DNA from: SZUA-36 sp963749115
GTDB taxonomy: Bacteria; Pseudomonadota; Gammaproteobacteria; Xanthomonadales; SZUA-36
DNA length: 64,000 nucleotides
Assembly (NCBI GenBank): GCA_963749115.1
Contig: CAVVLP010000005.1
Location: forward strand, 123,334 to 187,333
Reading direction: 5' to 3'
The translations under genes were made by a program, and so were the position numbers. The notes beneath the pieces are model-generated. The model saw only the letters and a program-made list of their open reading frames with translations, searched no databases and was not told the origin of the DNA. This document shows, piece after piece, positions 1 through 9,842 of this stretch. Position 1 is the first letter of the stretch. Each line of letters opens with the position of its first letter.

Positions 1-364
1 GATCCGCGCCCGCCAGGAAGGCCCCACCTGTCACCTGGGTCTGGATACCTGTTTTGATACAGAAGCCAGGGTGATCCCGGAACTTGCTTTTTTGTCTGAG
101 CTGGAACAGGTGATTGCAAAACGGGATGAAGAACGCCCCAAGGGCAGTTATACAACTTCCTTACTGGAAGCGGGTGTTAAACGCATTGCCCAGAAAGTGG
201 GTGAAGAAGGTGTGGAAACGGCTCTTGCCGCGGCAGCGGGTGGTGATGAGGAAGTGCTCAACGAGGCAGCGGACCTGATCTACCACCTGCTGGTGCTTTT
301 ACGTAGCCGCCAGCTCGAGTTGGGGTCGCTGGTTGAGGTGCTAAAGATCAGACACGGAGACTGA
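1..364 (+). CDS. hisIE: Phosphoribosyl-AMP cyclohydrolase / phosphoribosyl-ATP pyrophosphatase, 3' part
   Basis: This open frame enters from the left edge (first full codon at base 2) and ends with TGA at 362-364. The first residues, including EGPTCHLG and the following CF, match the end of the HisI cyclohydrolase domain. After a short linker comes a HisE pyrophosphatase domain with GSYTTSLLEAG, KVGEEGVET and EAADLIYHLLVLL, the expected helical MazG-like core. The fusion carries out steps two and three of histidine biosynthesis. A GTG at 71 could be read as a start, but the coding sequence clearly continues upstream, so the gene is truncated by the window edge. It converges on the arsenic genes, with 28 bases between stops. 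Confidence 0.93.
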   Translation, partial: IRARQEGPTCHLGLDTCFDTEARVIPELAFLSELEQVIAKRDEERPKGSYTTSLLEAGVKRIAQKVGEEGVETALAAAAGGDEEVLNEAADLIYHLLVLLRSRQLELGSLVEVLKIRHGD

Positions 365-392
365 TGACCGGGTAAGGCCGGCAGCAAACCGC

Positions 393-1487
393 TCAGCGGT
401 TCATTGATGCCTGCTGTTCCGACTCGTACCAGGGCCTGGTACGGTTGACTATCCATACGACGGACAGCATGACCGGAACCTCGACCAGCACGCCTACAAC
501 GGTTGCCAGGGCGGCACCGGATTGCAGACCGAACAGGCTGATGGCGGCAGCCACCGCGAGCTCGAAAAAATTACTGGCACCGATGAGCGCGGATGGTGCA
601 GCAACGCAGTGTTCAACACCCAGTTTCCTGTTAAGCCAGTAGGCCAGGCCGGAGTTGAAATAAACCTGGATCAGTATGGGTATTGCCAGTAACAGGATGA
701 TGACCGGATTGGCAGTGATCTGTTTGCCCTGGAAACCGAAAAGCAGAACCAGGGTAATCAGCAAAGCGGACAGGGATACCGGGTGCATCGAGTCGAGCAC
801 GCGTTTCAGTCTTTGCTCCCCCGTCTCATCCCGCATTAACCATTTGCGCCACAAGCTGGCAACAATCACCGGCAATACGATATACAGCACGACCGAGAGC
901 ACCAGCGTATCCCAGGGCACATGTATCGATGAAATACCCAGCAAAAGAGCCACGATGGGTGCAAAGGCGAAGACCATGATCAGGTCGTTCAGGGCCACCT
1001 GGGATAGCGTGAACCCGGGGTGTCCATCGCTGAGGTTACTCCAGACAAATACCATGGCCGTACATGGAGCCGCGGCCAGCAGGATCAGGCCGGCGATGTA
1101 ACTGTCCAGTTGATCCGCGGGCAACCAATCAGAAAAAAGGTTGCGAATAAATATCCATGCAAGCAGGGCCATCGAGAATGGTTTCACTCCCCAGTTGATG
1201 AACAAGGTAACGCCAACCCCCTTCCAGTGTTGTCTGACTTCGGCAAGTGAATGGAAGTCGATTTTGAGCAGCATGGGTAAGATCATCAACCAGATCAAAA
1301 CTGCCACCGGCAGGTTGACATTGGCAGTTTCCATGGCCCCCAGGGATTCAAACACAGACGGCAGAAATTGCCCCAGCAGGATCCCGGCGACGATACAAAG
1401 CGCGACCCAAAGACTCAGGTATCGCTCAAAAAATGGCATTTTCGCTCCACTTGCACGACGTCCGGTGGTCTCGCACTGGGTACTCAT
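393..1487 (-). CDS. acr3: ACR3-family arsenite efflux permease
   Basis: A 364-residue protein with about ten hydrophobic segments of the bile acid/arsenite transporter fold. The segment AAPCTAMVFVWS carries the conserved cysteine of the fourth membrane span, and the C-terminal GASNFFELAVAAA segment is also typical of ACR3. It exports arsenite across the inner membrane using the proton motive force. It lies 11 bases downstream of arsC on the same strand, so reduction and export are probably co-transcribed. Length is normal and the frame is intact. No arsR regulator is visible on either side. Confidence 0.93.
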   Translation of the reverse strand: MSTQCETTGRRASGAKMPFFERYLSLWVALCIVAGILLGQFLPSVFESLGAMETANVNLPVAVLIWLMILPMLLKIDFHSLAEVRQHWKGVGVTLFINWGVKPFSMALLAWIFIRNLFSDWLPADQLDSYIAGLILLAAAPCTAMVFVWSNLSDGHPGFTLSQVALNDLIMVFAFAPIVALLLGISSIHVPWDTLVLSVVLYIVLPVIVASLWRKWLMRDETGEQRLKRVLDSMHPVSLSALLITLVLLFGFQGKQITANPVIILLLAIPILIQVYFNSGLAYWLNRKLGVEHCVAAPSALIGASNFFELAVAAAISLFGLQSGAALATVVGVLVEVPVMLSVVWIVNRTRPWYESEQQASMNR

Positions 1488-1498
1488 TAAGCGACTCC

Positions 1499-1912
1499 TT
1501 AAATCAGACGGTTGAGCAGGTCACGAACCCTTTTCTCAATGTCATCCCGGGTTGCCCTGAATTCGTTCATAATTTCTATTTCAGTGCCGGTGGCCTTCGC
1601 CGGATCGGTCAAGGGCCAATGCACTTTTTTAACACTTGGAGGTAACACCGGGCACTGTTCATCAGCATGACCGCATACGGTGACCACCACGTCGGCCAGA
1701 CCCAGCATCTCTTCAGTGACGATGGTTGATTCCTGGCTGGAAATATCGATTCCAGCCTCTTGCATGATTTTTATGGCGCGCGGGTTTTTGCCATGCGCTT
1801 CGATACCGGCTGACTGAACATCAATCCGGTCTCCGCCAAGCTGGCGTGTCCAGCCTTCAGCAATCTGTGAGCGACAGGAATTTCCGGTGCATAAATAGAG
1901 AATGTTAAGCAT
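1499..1912 (-). CDS. arsC: Thioredoxin-coupled arsenate reductase (low-molecular-weight phosphatase fold)
   Basis: A 137-residue protein with the phosphatase P-loop CTGNSCRSQ near the N terminus (Cys8, Arg14) and a Cys80/Cys87 pair in VTVCGHADEQCP. The three cysteines have the spacing used by thioredoxin-coupled ArsC enzymes, which reduce arsenate to arsenite through a disulfide relay. The chain is full length for the family. It is the first gene of the arsC-acr3 operon. The ATG at 1912 begins directly with the beta strand leading into the P-loop, so the start is well fixed. Confidence 0.94.
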   Translation of the reverse strand: MLNILYLCTGNSCRSQIAEGWTRQLGGDRIDVQSAGIEAHGKNPRAIKIMQEAGIDISSQESTIVTEEMLGLADVVVTVCGHADEQCPVLPPSVKKVHWPLTDPAKATGTEIEIMNEFRATRDDIEKRVRDLLNRLI

Positions 1913-2013
1913 GGTCTCAATGTAGTTGAAAGCACACGCTGATACAATGCGATAAGCAAAGATTCAGTAACAGGTTATGGTTGTGTTCAGACGGGTGACC
2001 CTTTGCCAGCCGT

Positions 2014-2208
2014 TCAGCTCAATGGATATTTAAGTTCCGAGGCATGGGTTTCCACGCTCACGATCAGGTTCGAGGTGATATCTGCAATTACATTGGCATC
2101 CGGTGCGGGCGCACTGATCAGGAAAAAACTGACCGTCAGAAGCAGGGTAGATTTTATGTAATTGTTGCCTTCGAGACTTAGGGCTTGGATGGCTTGATCA
2201 ATGTTCAT
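2014..2208 (-). CDS. Possible small membrane protein, unrecognised
   Basis: The 1913-2345 interval between arsC and the next gene has no recognisable gene. Its best open frame encodes 64 residues with one hydrophobic stretch (STLLLTVSFFLIS) that could be a signal or membrane anchor. A weak AGGAA lies about 11 bases upstream of the ATG. I recognise no family, and it could be a chance frame. The rest of the interval should hold the arsC promoter, but I could not place a convincing -35/-10 pair. Confidence 0.2.
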   Translation of the reverse strand: MNIDQAIQALSLEGNNYIKSTLLLTVSFFLISAPAPDANVIADITSNLIVSVETHASELKYPLS

Positions 2209-2345
2209 CGCAATCTGAATTCCTGCGTTACCTCAAACGGGCAACCATCTTGCGTGAATTCATGACAAAAATGAATAGCCGTTGGCGTTTGTTCACAAGT
2301 TGAAACAGTTCGGGTGCGATGCTCGTGAATAAGGATGGCAATCTT

Positions 2346-3641
2346 TCAATCGGCGCTAAGTACCTCACACAGGGCGATATTGTCATTGGCCACACGTTGA
2401 ATGTGTACGGTTCCATGCCGGTTGATTGATGGAATGTCGTACTCGACAGTACCCGAATTGCAACTGGAAAATGTCAGTATGATCGTACCGTCAGAACCGG
2501 GTGGGTCGGTGCGTCGTATTTCGGTTGCGGTATCAAAAAGACCACCGGAAGTCATTTCAATATCCATCAATACCTGGTTGCCCGCAATTGGGCCAACAGC
2601 CGTAATCCAGCGATGGCCCGGGTCGCCTAGATTGGCCGTCATATCATCAGCGGGTGGCTCGGTATCATAGGTAAACCATGCCAACGACACGACACCCAGC
2701 TCAGGAAATACGTTGATAAAGAACCCTTGTCCATCTGTCTCCGGGTTATACCAGGCATCATTAAGACCGGCGTTGATTCTTGAAACATTGACCTGTGCCA
2801 GGATTTCCTCGATTGAATTGCAACCGGGCAGATTGTCGCTGATGATAACTTCACCAGCTATGTCAGGGAATACGCCGCCACCGGGTCCCGGTTCTGCATC
2901 ATCCCATTGGTCGATCAATCGCGACATACCCTTGCACTGCGATAGCGCTTCATTGTTGTTGATAAGCACAACGGCATTGCCGCTGCCTTTTATACCCACG
3001 CTGGTGACGGAAGACAAGCCGTCCAGATCGACCAGCGAAGCGTTGTTTTCTATGTGCAGAAACCTTTGGTCGGCCATCTCGGACCCGGCCACACTGCTGA
3101 GGGCGGACAAACCATCCACATCGGTCAAGAGGGCATTATCACGAATCACCAGGCTTCCACCCACGTCCGTTAGAGCGGACAGACCATCGATATTTATCAT
3201 GGCGTTATTCTGAAATATTGCCAGCAGCCCACCCACGCGTGTGAGTGCTGAAAAACTATCCAGGTTGGTCAGGCTGGCATTGTTCTGAATCCATAGGTTT
3301 CTGGTCACCCTGGTCAGGGCAGACAGACCATCAACATCAACCAGGATCGGGTTGTTTTGGATATAAAGGCTGCTGCCTGCTTCGGTGAGCGCTGACAAAC
3401 CATCGAGGTTGCTTATATCAATCCCTTCAATGTAGAGCGTTAAGACCCGGTCGCAGGGTCCATAGGCACCCTGGAAACTGTCAACCTCTGCCTGGGTGTT
3501 CAGGACCATACTCATCGGTTGGCAATCGACCGCCCAAAGTGGTGAAAAGAATGTCGTGGTAAGTACCAGAAGTGAGCTTATGGATGCCAGCCTGGCGGTT
3601 GATATACGCCACTTGTCAAAAAAGTGCGTTAGGCTGTTCAT
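2346..3641 (-). CDS. Secreted leucine-rich-like repeat protein
   Basis: A 431-residue protein with an N-terminal signal segment (about residues 16-38, ending near SPLWA). Residues about 70-230 carry at least six repeats of roughly 24 residues built on the phrase DGLSALT, with intervening L-x-I-x-NN turns, resembling receptor-L or leucine-rich solenoids. The C-terminal 140 residues contain NDAWYNPETDGQGF and LAWFTYD, a beta-rich module seen at the ends of secreted proteins in several Gammaproteobacteria. It probably works outside the cytoplasm in binding or adhesion, but no ligand can be inferred. The frame is intact. Confidence 0.7.
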   Translation of the reverse strand: MNSLTHFFDKWRISTARLASISSLLVLTTTFFSPLWAVDCQPMSMVLNTQAEVDSFQGAYGPCDRVLTLYIEGIDISNLDGLSALTEAGSSLYIQNNPILVDVDGLSALTRVTRNLWIQNNASLTNLDSFSALTRVGGLLAIFQNNAMINIDGLSALTDVGGSLVIRDNALLTDVDGLSALSSVAGSEMADQRFLHIENNASLVDLDGLSSVTSVGIKGSGNAVVLINNNEALSQCKGMSRLIDQWDDAEPGPGGGVFPDIAGEVIISDNLPGCNSIEEILAQVNVSRINAGLNDAWYNPETDGQGFFINVFPELGVVSLAWFTYDTEPPADDMTANLGDPGHRWITAVGPIAGNQVLMDIEMTSGGLFDTATEIRRTDPPGSDGTIILTFSSCNSGTVEYDIPSINRHGTVHIQRVANDNIALCEVLSAD

Positions 3642-3778
3642 CGTACTGTCCGGCCAGAAAAATCCAGCGCTTCCTAAAACGGAAATCTACCCATTCATAT
3701 TACTTCATTTTGTCCTTGAAGGTTTTGATCCATATCAGGAAACACACACACTTGCCGGGTGCTTCAAGCCAATCAGCA

Positions 3779-4484
3779 TCAACCCGGTACGGGTGTGCGC
3801 AGGTCGGCAATAAGGTTTCCGGCTCCATAAGCTTCCCGGTCATGCTCCGTTTCACGCCATGTTTCCGCAAGGCCTGATTCATACCAGTCGTTCATCGCAT
3901 TCAAGTTTCAACATACGCTGTACATAGGCCATGGCTGTAGCACCTAATTTCAGGTTAAAGGTCTGTACGCGGAAGGCGACGGGGGCATAAAAAGCATCAA
4001 CTGCGGTGAAGGTTTCACCGGCGAGATAGGGACCTCCAAAACGGTTCAGACCCTCGCTCCATAATTCATCGAGACGGTCGAGATTCTGCTGAAGCGCTGG
4101 TGAGATCGAATTCAGCTCGACCCGCAGACCGCAGTTCATCGGGCATTCATTGCGAAGTGCGGAAAACCCGGCGTGCATCTCCGATGTTGCACAACGCGCC
4201 CAGGCACGTGTTTCAGTATCCTGCGGCCATACACCGTCATGACGTTCGGCGAGGTACTCAACAATACCCAGCGATTCCCATATGACCCGATCGCCATCGT
4301 GTAAACAGGGAACCAGTCCATTGGGGCTGAAAGCACGAAATTTATCCCAGCAGGAACCCTCCAGAAAAAACTCTACCCTTTCTTCGAATGGAATGGCCAG
4401 TGCCCGCATTAATATCCAGGGGCGCAGAGACCATGAAGAGTAATTTTTATTGCCGATATAGAGTGTATACAAGGGAAATTCCAT
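3779..4484 (-). CDS. Glutathione S-transferase family protein, frame broken by +1 base
   Basis: The N-terminal domain starts MEFPLYTLYIGNKNYSSW, typical of the YfcF-like GST group, with the glutathione-binding thioredoxin fold followed by an all-helical C-terminal domain (GGPYLAGETFTAVDAFYAP). The annotated frame stops at 3879 in residues that fit nothing. Skipping one base near 3899 restores AMNDWYESGLAETWRETEHD and ends at a TGA at 3779-3781, giving the usual GST tail. I chose the ATG at 4484 because the upstream ATG (4520) would overlap the divergent acyl-CoA synthetase. Substrate unknown. The indel is more likely a sequence error than decay, given similar breaks elsewhere. Confidence 0.8.
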
Positions 4485-4508
4485 CCGTTTGGGAGCATAA
4501 TTCAGACC

Positions 4509-6565
4509 ATGATAAATCAATCTCTGCTAAACCCCAAAAGCATTGTTGTTGTTGGTGGTTCCGACAACATCAAAAAACCTGGAGGCAAGGTTTTAAAGAA
4601 TCTTATTGATGGTCATTTCGCCGGAAAACTGCTGGTTGTCAATCAAAAGGAAACCTCGGTACAAGGGCTAGCCTGTCTGCCGTCTGTTGATGAAATAGAG
4701 AGTGTTGATCTGGCTATTCTTTCCATCCCTGCGGCGTACTGTCCGAAGGTGGTCCACACACTTACGACAGAGAAAGGCACGCGCGCGTTTATCATTCTTT
4801 CAGCAGGTTTTGGAGAAGCGGGAGAGCAGGGCCGGCGTTTGGAACAGGAGATCGTGGAGACCGTCAACTCTGTTAGCGGCTGCTTGATTGGCCCCAACTG
4901 CATCGGCATAGTGAACGGTAATTACCATGGCGTCTTCACCACGCCGATTCCCCCGTACGACCCCAAGGGTTGCGATTTGATCTCCAGTTCGGGTGCGACA
5001 GCGGTTTTTCTGATCGAGGCCGGGATTCCGTCCGGTTTGAAATTTTCCAATGTCTTCTCGGTGGGAAACAGTGCCCAGATCGGGGTTGAAGAGGTTCTTG
5101 AGTATATGGATCTGACCCACGATCCGGATAAGGACTCCTGTATCAAACTGCTTTACCTGGAATCGGTTGCAAACCCGCAAAAATTACTCAAACATGCATC
5201 TTCATTGATCCGCAAAGGGGTGCGGATAGCGGCAATCAAGGCGGGCAGTACCGTGGCGGGCAGCCGGGCCGCCGCATCACATACCGGTGCAATGACAAAT
5301 TCTGACATGGTGGTTCGCGCGCTTTTTCGCAAAGCCGGCATCGTGTATTGCAGTAGCCGGGAAGAATTGCTGAGTGTCGCGTCCGTATTTCATTACAAGG
5401 AATTAAAGGGAAAAAACATCGCCGTCATCACACACGCAGGTGGTTCGGCCGTGATGCTGACCGATGCGCTGTCATTGGGCGGCTTACAGGTTCCAGCCAT
5501 CGAAGGCCCGGATGCTGACAAATTACTGTCGTTTCTTCACCCTGGTTCCTCCGTGACGAACCCTATTGATTTTCTTGCAACGGGCACGGCGCAACAACTG
5601 GGAATCATCATCGATTATTGTGAACACAAATTTGACCAGATCGATGCGATGGTGGTGGTGTTTGGAAGTCCGGGTTTGTTTGATGTTGCGAATGTTTACG
5701 CCGTTATCAGTGAGAAACTAAAGACTTGCTCGAAACCGATTTATCCCGTCTTGCCTTCGGTAATCAATGCACAGAAGGAGATTCGGGAATTTCTGGCAAC
5801 CGGTCACGTCAATTTTCCCGATGAAGTGGAGTTGGGGCGGGCACTGGTCGCGATCTATAAAACGCCTGCACCACAGGAGATGTTTCAGCCGGTTTACACG
5901 GTTGATCATGCTGGTATCCGAAAGGTCATCGATGCAGCGGTCAACGGGTTTTTATCCCCGGAAGATGTTGAATACTTACTGGATGCAGCAGACGTACCGC
6001 GTGTGCGTGAACTTGTCGTGACCGGGACTTCTGAAATCGAAACGATGAAGTCCGCGATCAGTTTTCCCGCGGTGATGAAAGTGGTTGGTCCGGTGCACAA
6101 GACCGATGTTGGCGGTGTACTTCTGAACATTAAATCGATTGAAGAAATGCAAAGTCGTTTTGAGCAATTGATGCAGATTGACCAGGCGAAGGGCGTATTG
6201 ATTCAGCCGATGATCAATGGCATAGAGTTGTTTATCGGCGTCAAGCGTGAATCAAATTTCGGACATATCATCCTGTGCGGACTGGGCGGGATATTTGTCG
6301 AGGTATTGAATGATTTTTCTTCCTGCCTCTGCCCAGTATCAATGACCGAGTCCATGACCATGATACAAGCGGTTGAGGGCTTACAAGATCATCCAGGGCA
6401 CCAGGGGCAGGGGGGGTGTCAACGAGGATTGTTCAGCGAAATTATTCAACGGATTTCTGCACTGGTGACCGCGGCTCCTGAAATCGTGGAGATGGATATC
6501 AATCCGTTGATGGGTTCCTGCAGAATATTACGGCGGTCGATACCCGTATCCGGATTGAAAAATAA
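4509..6565 (+). CDS. ADP-forming acyl-CoA synthetase (acetate-CoA ligase type), three frameshifts near the 3' end
   Basis: One chain joins the CoA-binding/succinyl-CoA-ligase-like alpha part (GPNCIGIVNG, SSSGATAVF, and HTGAM around the phosphohistidine loop) to a C-terminal ATP-grasp beta part (FPAVMKVVGPVHKTDVGGV, GLGGIFVEVL, EMDINPL). Such enzymes interconvert acyl-CoA plus ADP and phosphate with free acid plus ATP. The 3' end is damaged: a +1 near 6372, a -1 near 6428 and a -1 near 6517. Correcting these restores YKIIQGTRGRGGVNEDLF and a C terminus ending DTRIRIEK with TAA at 6563-6565, about 685 residues. The uncorrected frame runs falsely on to 6656. Acyl substrate unknown. Confidence 0.85.
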
Positions 6566-6605
6566 CCAAAAGGGTGGACACGAGTGGTCCACCCTTCGCG
6601 TTGAT

Positions 6606-6807
6606 TCAGGAACCTGCTTCATCCTGAAAAATTTCTTCAATCGACAAGCCAAATAGACCGGGCGGCCTTGAATGCCAGGGGTAAACTGGGATCGAACTTG
6701 CCTTTCTCAATGGCATTGACCGTCTGGCGTGAAACCTCCAGCTCGACGGCCAGCTGGGCCTGGGTCCAATCCCTTTCTGCACGAAGTACCTTCAAACGAT
6801 TTTTCAT
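6606..6807 (-). CDS. Small XRE-family helix-turn-helix regulator, +1 frameshift near the end
   Basis: This short gene encodes a protein opening MKNRLKVLRAERDWTQAQLA and continuing with VSRQTVNAIEKGKFDPSLP, a textbook XRE/Cro DNA-binding domain of about 66 residues. As written it stops early after AARSIWLVD. Removing one base near 6657 restores LFGLSIEEIFQDEAGS and the stop at 6606-6608, matching the usual ending of this family. Its ATG overlaps the TGA of the upstream membrane gene (ATGA), so the two are translationally coupled. Two near-palindromic sites ahead of the operon suggest autoregulation. Confidence 0.87.
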
Positions 6808-7227
6808 CGGTATTTCCTGAGTCCGGCGAATATTCCCACAATATATGTAATCGACATCAACATGATCATGTGTGAAATTTCCGCATCAAAAGGAATGAGA
6901 TTTGTCTGATCCATGCTTGAGTAACCCAGGCCAACAACCAGGCCTACACCCAGGGAGAGTGCCATGGCATCCAGCTGGATTTTCTGCTGCATTTCATCCA
7001 GTCCTTTCAGGTACCGTTTAACCGCCAGAATCATTCCAAAGCCAACTGCCACGTTGACCAGGATTGCCAGGCTCGTAAGCAGTTTATTGGACTGCCAGAT
7101 ATATTCAGTGCCGAATGTTACCAGCGCAGTAGTCAATACCCAGGCAGCGGTCCAATAGAGCAATAAAAAGTGTGTTTTTCGTATTGTTTGCGGCCCAGCT
7201 GCTGGATTTCGTATTGGGGTTGTTCAT
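6804..7227 (-). CDS. Four-helix membrane protein paired with the XRE regulator, +1 frameshift at the N terminus
   Basis: A small inner-membrane protein with four hydrophobic segments (WVLTTALVTFG, LAILVNVAVGFGMILAV, LSLGVGLVVGLGY, ITYIVGIFAGL) and a charged loop RYLKGLDEMQQKIQLDA between the second and third. The frame as read begins only inside the first helix at 7163. Removing one C from the C4 run at 7216-7219 (G4 on the given strand) gives a natural start, MNNPIRNPAAGPQTIRKTHF, from the ATG at 7227 with AGGAAA upstream. Such two-gene units with a small XRE regulator are common; the function of the membrane partner is unknown to me. Confidence 0.75.
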
Positions 7228-7250
7228 TTGTCTGTTTCCTTTGTCATAAT

Positions 7251-7310
7251 GTTAAGTAAACTTGACTATAAGATAAGTGTTCAGATTACATAATGTCAAG
7301 TGTATTTGAC
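7251..7310 (-). promoter_or_regulatory. Promoter with two palindromic operators for the XRE/membrane operon
   Basis: Two 16-bp imperfect palindromes are present: GTTAAGTAAACTTGAC at 7251-7266 and GTCAAGTGTATTTGAC at 7295-7310. Both fit GTCAAGTnnACTTGAC with one mismatch, and their centres are 44 bp apart. On the minus strand a TTGACA lies in the second site and a TTATCT 17 bases further fits a -10, so one operator covers the -35 and the other lies just past the -10. The XRE protein encoded by the operon is the natural candidate ligand. That assignment is inference. Confidence 0.6.
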
Positions 7311-7419
7311 ATAATGATTAATTGACATGACTTTATATTTGATTTGAACTTTCTTTCTGGGTGTAGAAACTATTAGCTGGATGGGAATTTTTCGCTGACA
7401 TCGGTTGTTGCTTCGTCAG

Positions 7420-7631
7420 GGTAGCAGAGGGTGTTACGGTACTGGCTGCAGGTACTGCCGCGGGCGCAGGGATGCGCAGGAGCGGCTTGTTTCAGGTTTG
7501 CACGGCATTGAAGAATCCACGGACATGGATGTCGCGACCGTGCGCCACATGGATGTCGCTAGCGAGTCCTGAAGCAAGGTACCGCACGACCCTCTGCTAC
7601 GTGCGAGATCATAGACCAATGGTTTCTGATA
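7420..7631 (-). repeat. Long hairpin repeat Ia (family type A)
   Basis: Outer arms at 7421-7452 and 7564-7600 are inverted copies (about 26 of 32 bases pair, one gap), both carrying GTAGCAGAGGGT at the outside. The loop, read on the minus strand, contains AGGACTCGC, CGGTCGCGAC and AAGCCGCTCCTGCGC, all also present in hairpin IIIa at 62319-62494. Next to the arm, CAATGGTTTCTGA (7617-7629) is the complement of TCAGAAACCATTG beside hairpin II. No coding frame is supported here. Confidence 0.7.
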
Positions 7632-7656
7632 GATGCACACCGGTTAGATTGAAAAT

Positions 7657-7760
7657 GGGGCGGTGGTTTTGACTACCAGGACCGTACGAGGCAGGAAGCC
7701 GAGTATCGAACGACACAGGATGTGCTTGAGCGAGTCCTGGTAGTCAATACCGCCACCCCA
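7657..7760 (+). repeat. Long hairpin repeat Ib (family type B)
   Basis: Arms at 7657-7682 and 7734-7759 pair at 23 of 26 positions and end in CAGGAC at the loop side. The loop holds GAGGCAGGAAGCCGAGTAT, identical at 18 of 19 positions to the loop of hairpin II at 51151-51169. It sits between hairpin Ia and the 3' end of the corrinoid operon, so it could form in that operon's transcript. Its role is unknown. Confidence 0.7.
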
Positions 7761-7830
7761 GCGCCCCTCTCTTGTGGACCAGAGTGATACCCCAGTGCGT
7801 TTCTTTCAGTCGATTGAACGACGATTGCGT

Positions 7831-9819
7831 TTAACTATCCTCAGAGACTGCTGACGGCAGAGTTATGACCCTCGATAGCATCGGAAAGGCATGCGTGGCA
7901 TGCGGAATGGCCAGTGCATCAACGAAAAGCTGCTGGAAACTCTCATCGATGGCTGTTTCAACCTTTTCCACCTTTCGCACACGATTTTCAATTTCAGCAC
8001 GTGAAGCCTTGCTCAGCAATGCGATGCGGGCACCAGTTCCGGCTGCATTGTTCGCTGACGAGACCTGACTTAGGTCGCAATCGGGAATCATACCCAGCAC
8101 CATCGCGTATTTCACGTCGATGTGGCTTCCAAATGCGCCGGCCAGTCGTATCCGGTCCACCTTGTCCACACCTAACCGGTCCATTAGCAAGCGGGCGCCT
8201 GCATAGAGGGCCGCCTTGGCCAACTGGATCGCACGCACATCTGATTGATGAATACGTATCTCGGGTGTACCTGCGTGCAACAGGTAGGAGAATGTGCGCC
8301 CGTTGGCCGCTATGCGTGGACAGCGGTCAGTCATTGCCCCGTTTATTACGCCATCGGGCAGAATGATACCCGTTAAATACATACAGGCAATGGCTTCGAT
8401 GATGCCGGAGCCACAGATTCCGGTGACACCCTGTTCTCCGAGTTCATCTTCAAAACCGGGATCATCCGACCACAGTTCCCCACCGATGACCTTGAATCGT
8501 GGCTCCAGCGTTTCAGGATCGATCCTGACCCGTTCTATGGCCCCGGGTGCTGCCCGCTGCCCATTGCTGATCTGGGCGCCCTCAAAAGCCGGGCCTGTCG
8601 GGCTGGAGGCTACCAACAGCCTCTCACGGTTCCCTAGATATGATTTCTGCATTGGTGCCTACATCGATGATCAGGCTGATCTCGTCCATATCCCAGGGCG
8701 CTTCAGCCAGCAGCACACCCGCTGTGTCGGCACCGACGTGACCGGCGATGCAGGGCAGGATATAGGCTCGGGTACCTGCCGGCATTTGGAGATCCAACGC
8801 GCTTGCAGTGACCTCGATCGCATGATCGGTGGCGAGGGCAAAAGGCGACGCACCCAGGGGTGTTGAATCGAGCCCCAGCAGCAGGTGGTGCATGATTGGG
8901 TTGCCGACCAGTGTCAGTTCGAGGACATGATTCGCTATTTATGCCGGCCTGTTCAATAACAGACGAGATCAAATCGTTAATGGCCGACCTGACGACTGCC
9001 GTCATCTGTGCGGCGCCGTCGGGGTTCAGCATCGCGTAGGACACACGGCTCATCAGGTCCTCGCCAAAACGTATTTGCGGGTTCATGGCACCGGCGCTGG
9101 CCAGCACTTCACCGCTTGCAAGATCACACAGGTGAACGGCGATGGTGGTCGAGCCCACATCCACCGCGGCTCCATAAAACATGGTCCCTGAAACCAGACC
9201 ATATCGCCACGATTCGACTTTCATCACGCACAGCCACCGTGACCTGCCAGTCGCCGTCTCTCAATGCGGTCTGCAGGGTTTGTAAGACGCCCAGGTCAAT
9301 ATCGAGCCCCGACAGCCCCCAGTCACGCTCCAACGCCTGCTTTAGGCGTTGCAGGTCACCATCCGGGTATTGCAGGTCCGGTTCGGGTACCTGGGTGAAG
9401 TACAGGCGGATCACGGGATCCAGTTCGATCGGGTGGGCCTCGTAATCCTTACGCACGACCTGCTGGTGTATCTGGCTGCCAGGTGGAACGTCGATTTTCA
9501 CATCGCCGAGAATCTTTGCCTGGCAACTGAGGCGGTTACCGGCCATGAGTTGACCGGTATCCAGGCAAAACTGTTCGGTTTCCGACAGATCACTCAGGTG
9601 GGTCAGGCTGGATACCATCGCCTCCTTTGCGAATGTACCCTCTACAGGTTCCACCTGGCAGCGGCCACAGCGGGCGCGGCCACCGCAAATGGAGTCGATA
9701 TCGACCCCCAGTTCTCTCGCTGCCTGCAACACCGGTGTGCCCACGGGAAATCGCCCCCGTTTGCCGGAAGGGCTGAATAGAATCAATGCCTTCTTTGTGT
9801 CTGGCGTATCGGTTGGCAC
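7831..9819 (-). CDS. RACo-type ATP-dependent corrinoid-protein reductive activator, three +1 frameshifts
   Basis: The N-terminal ferredoxin domain shows the [2Fe-2S] ligands CGGRARCGRC (Cys45, Cys51, Cys54) and Cys99. A linker domain and an ASKHA-type ATPase domain (DVGSTTIA, IIDVGTNAEI, GSGIIEAIACM, LAGAFGSHID) follow. Such proteins use ATP and a low-potential electron to reduce accidental Co(II) in corrinoid methyl carriers back to Co(I). The frame is interrupted by single extra bases near 9177 (a T4 run), 8936 and 8638. Removing them joins GFRDHV to YGAAVDVGS, AGIN to ANHVLELTLVGN, and AEII to LGNRERLL, giving about 661 residues, normal for the family. It is the last gene of the methyl-transfer operon. 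Confidence 0.9.
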
Positions 9820-9842
9820 GGGCTTGTGTTCTGCTGCCGTGA

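Noticed and set aside
3700..3882. Separate 60-residue minus-strand gene next to the GST
   Set aside because: It is in a third frame; the GST C terminus in the corrected frame covers the same bases and fits the family.
7420..7760. Small genes on either strand within the hairpin repeats
   Set aside because: The open frames coincide with inverted-repeat sequence, have no ribosome site or family match, and differ between copies.
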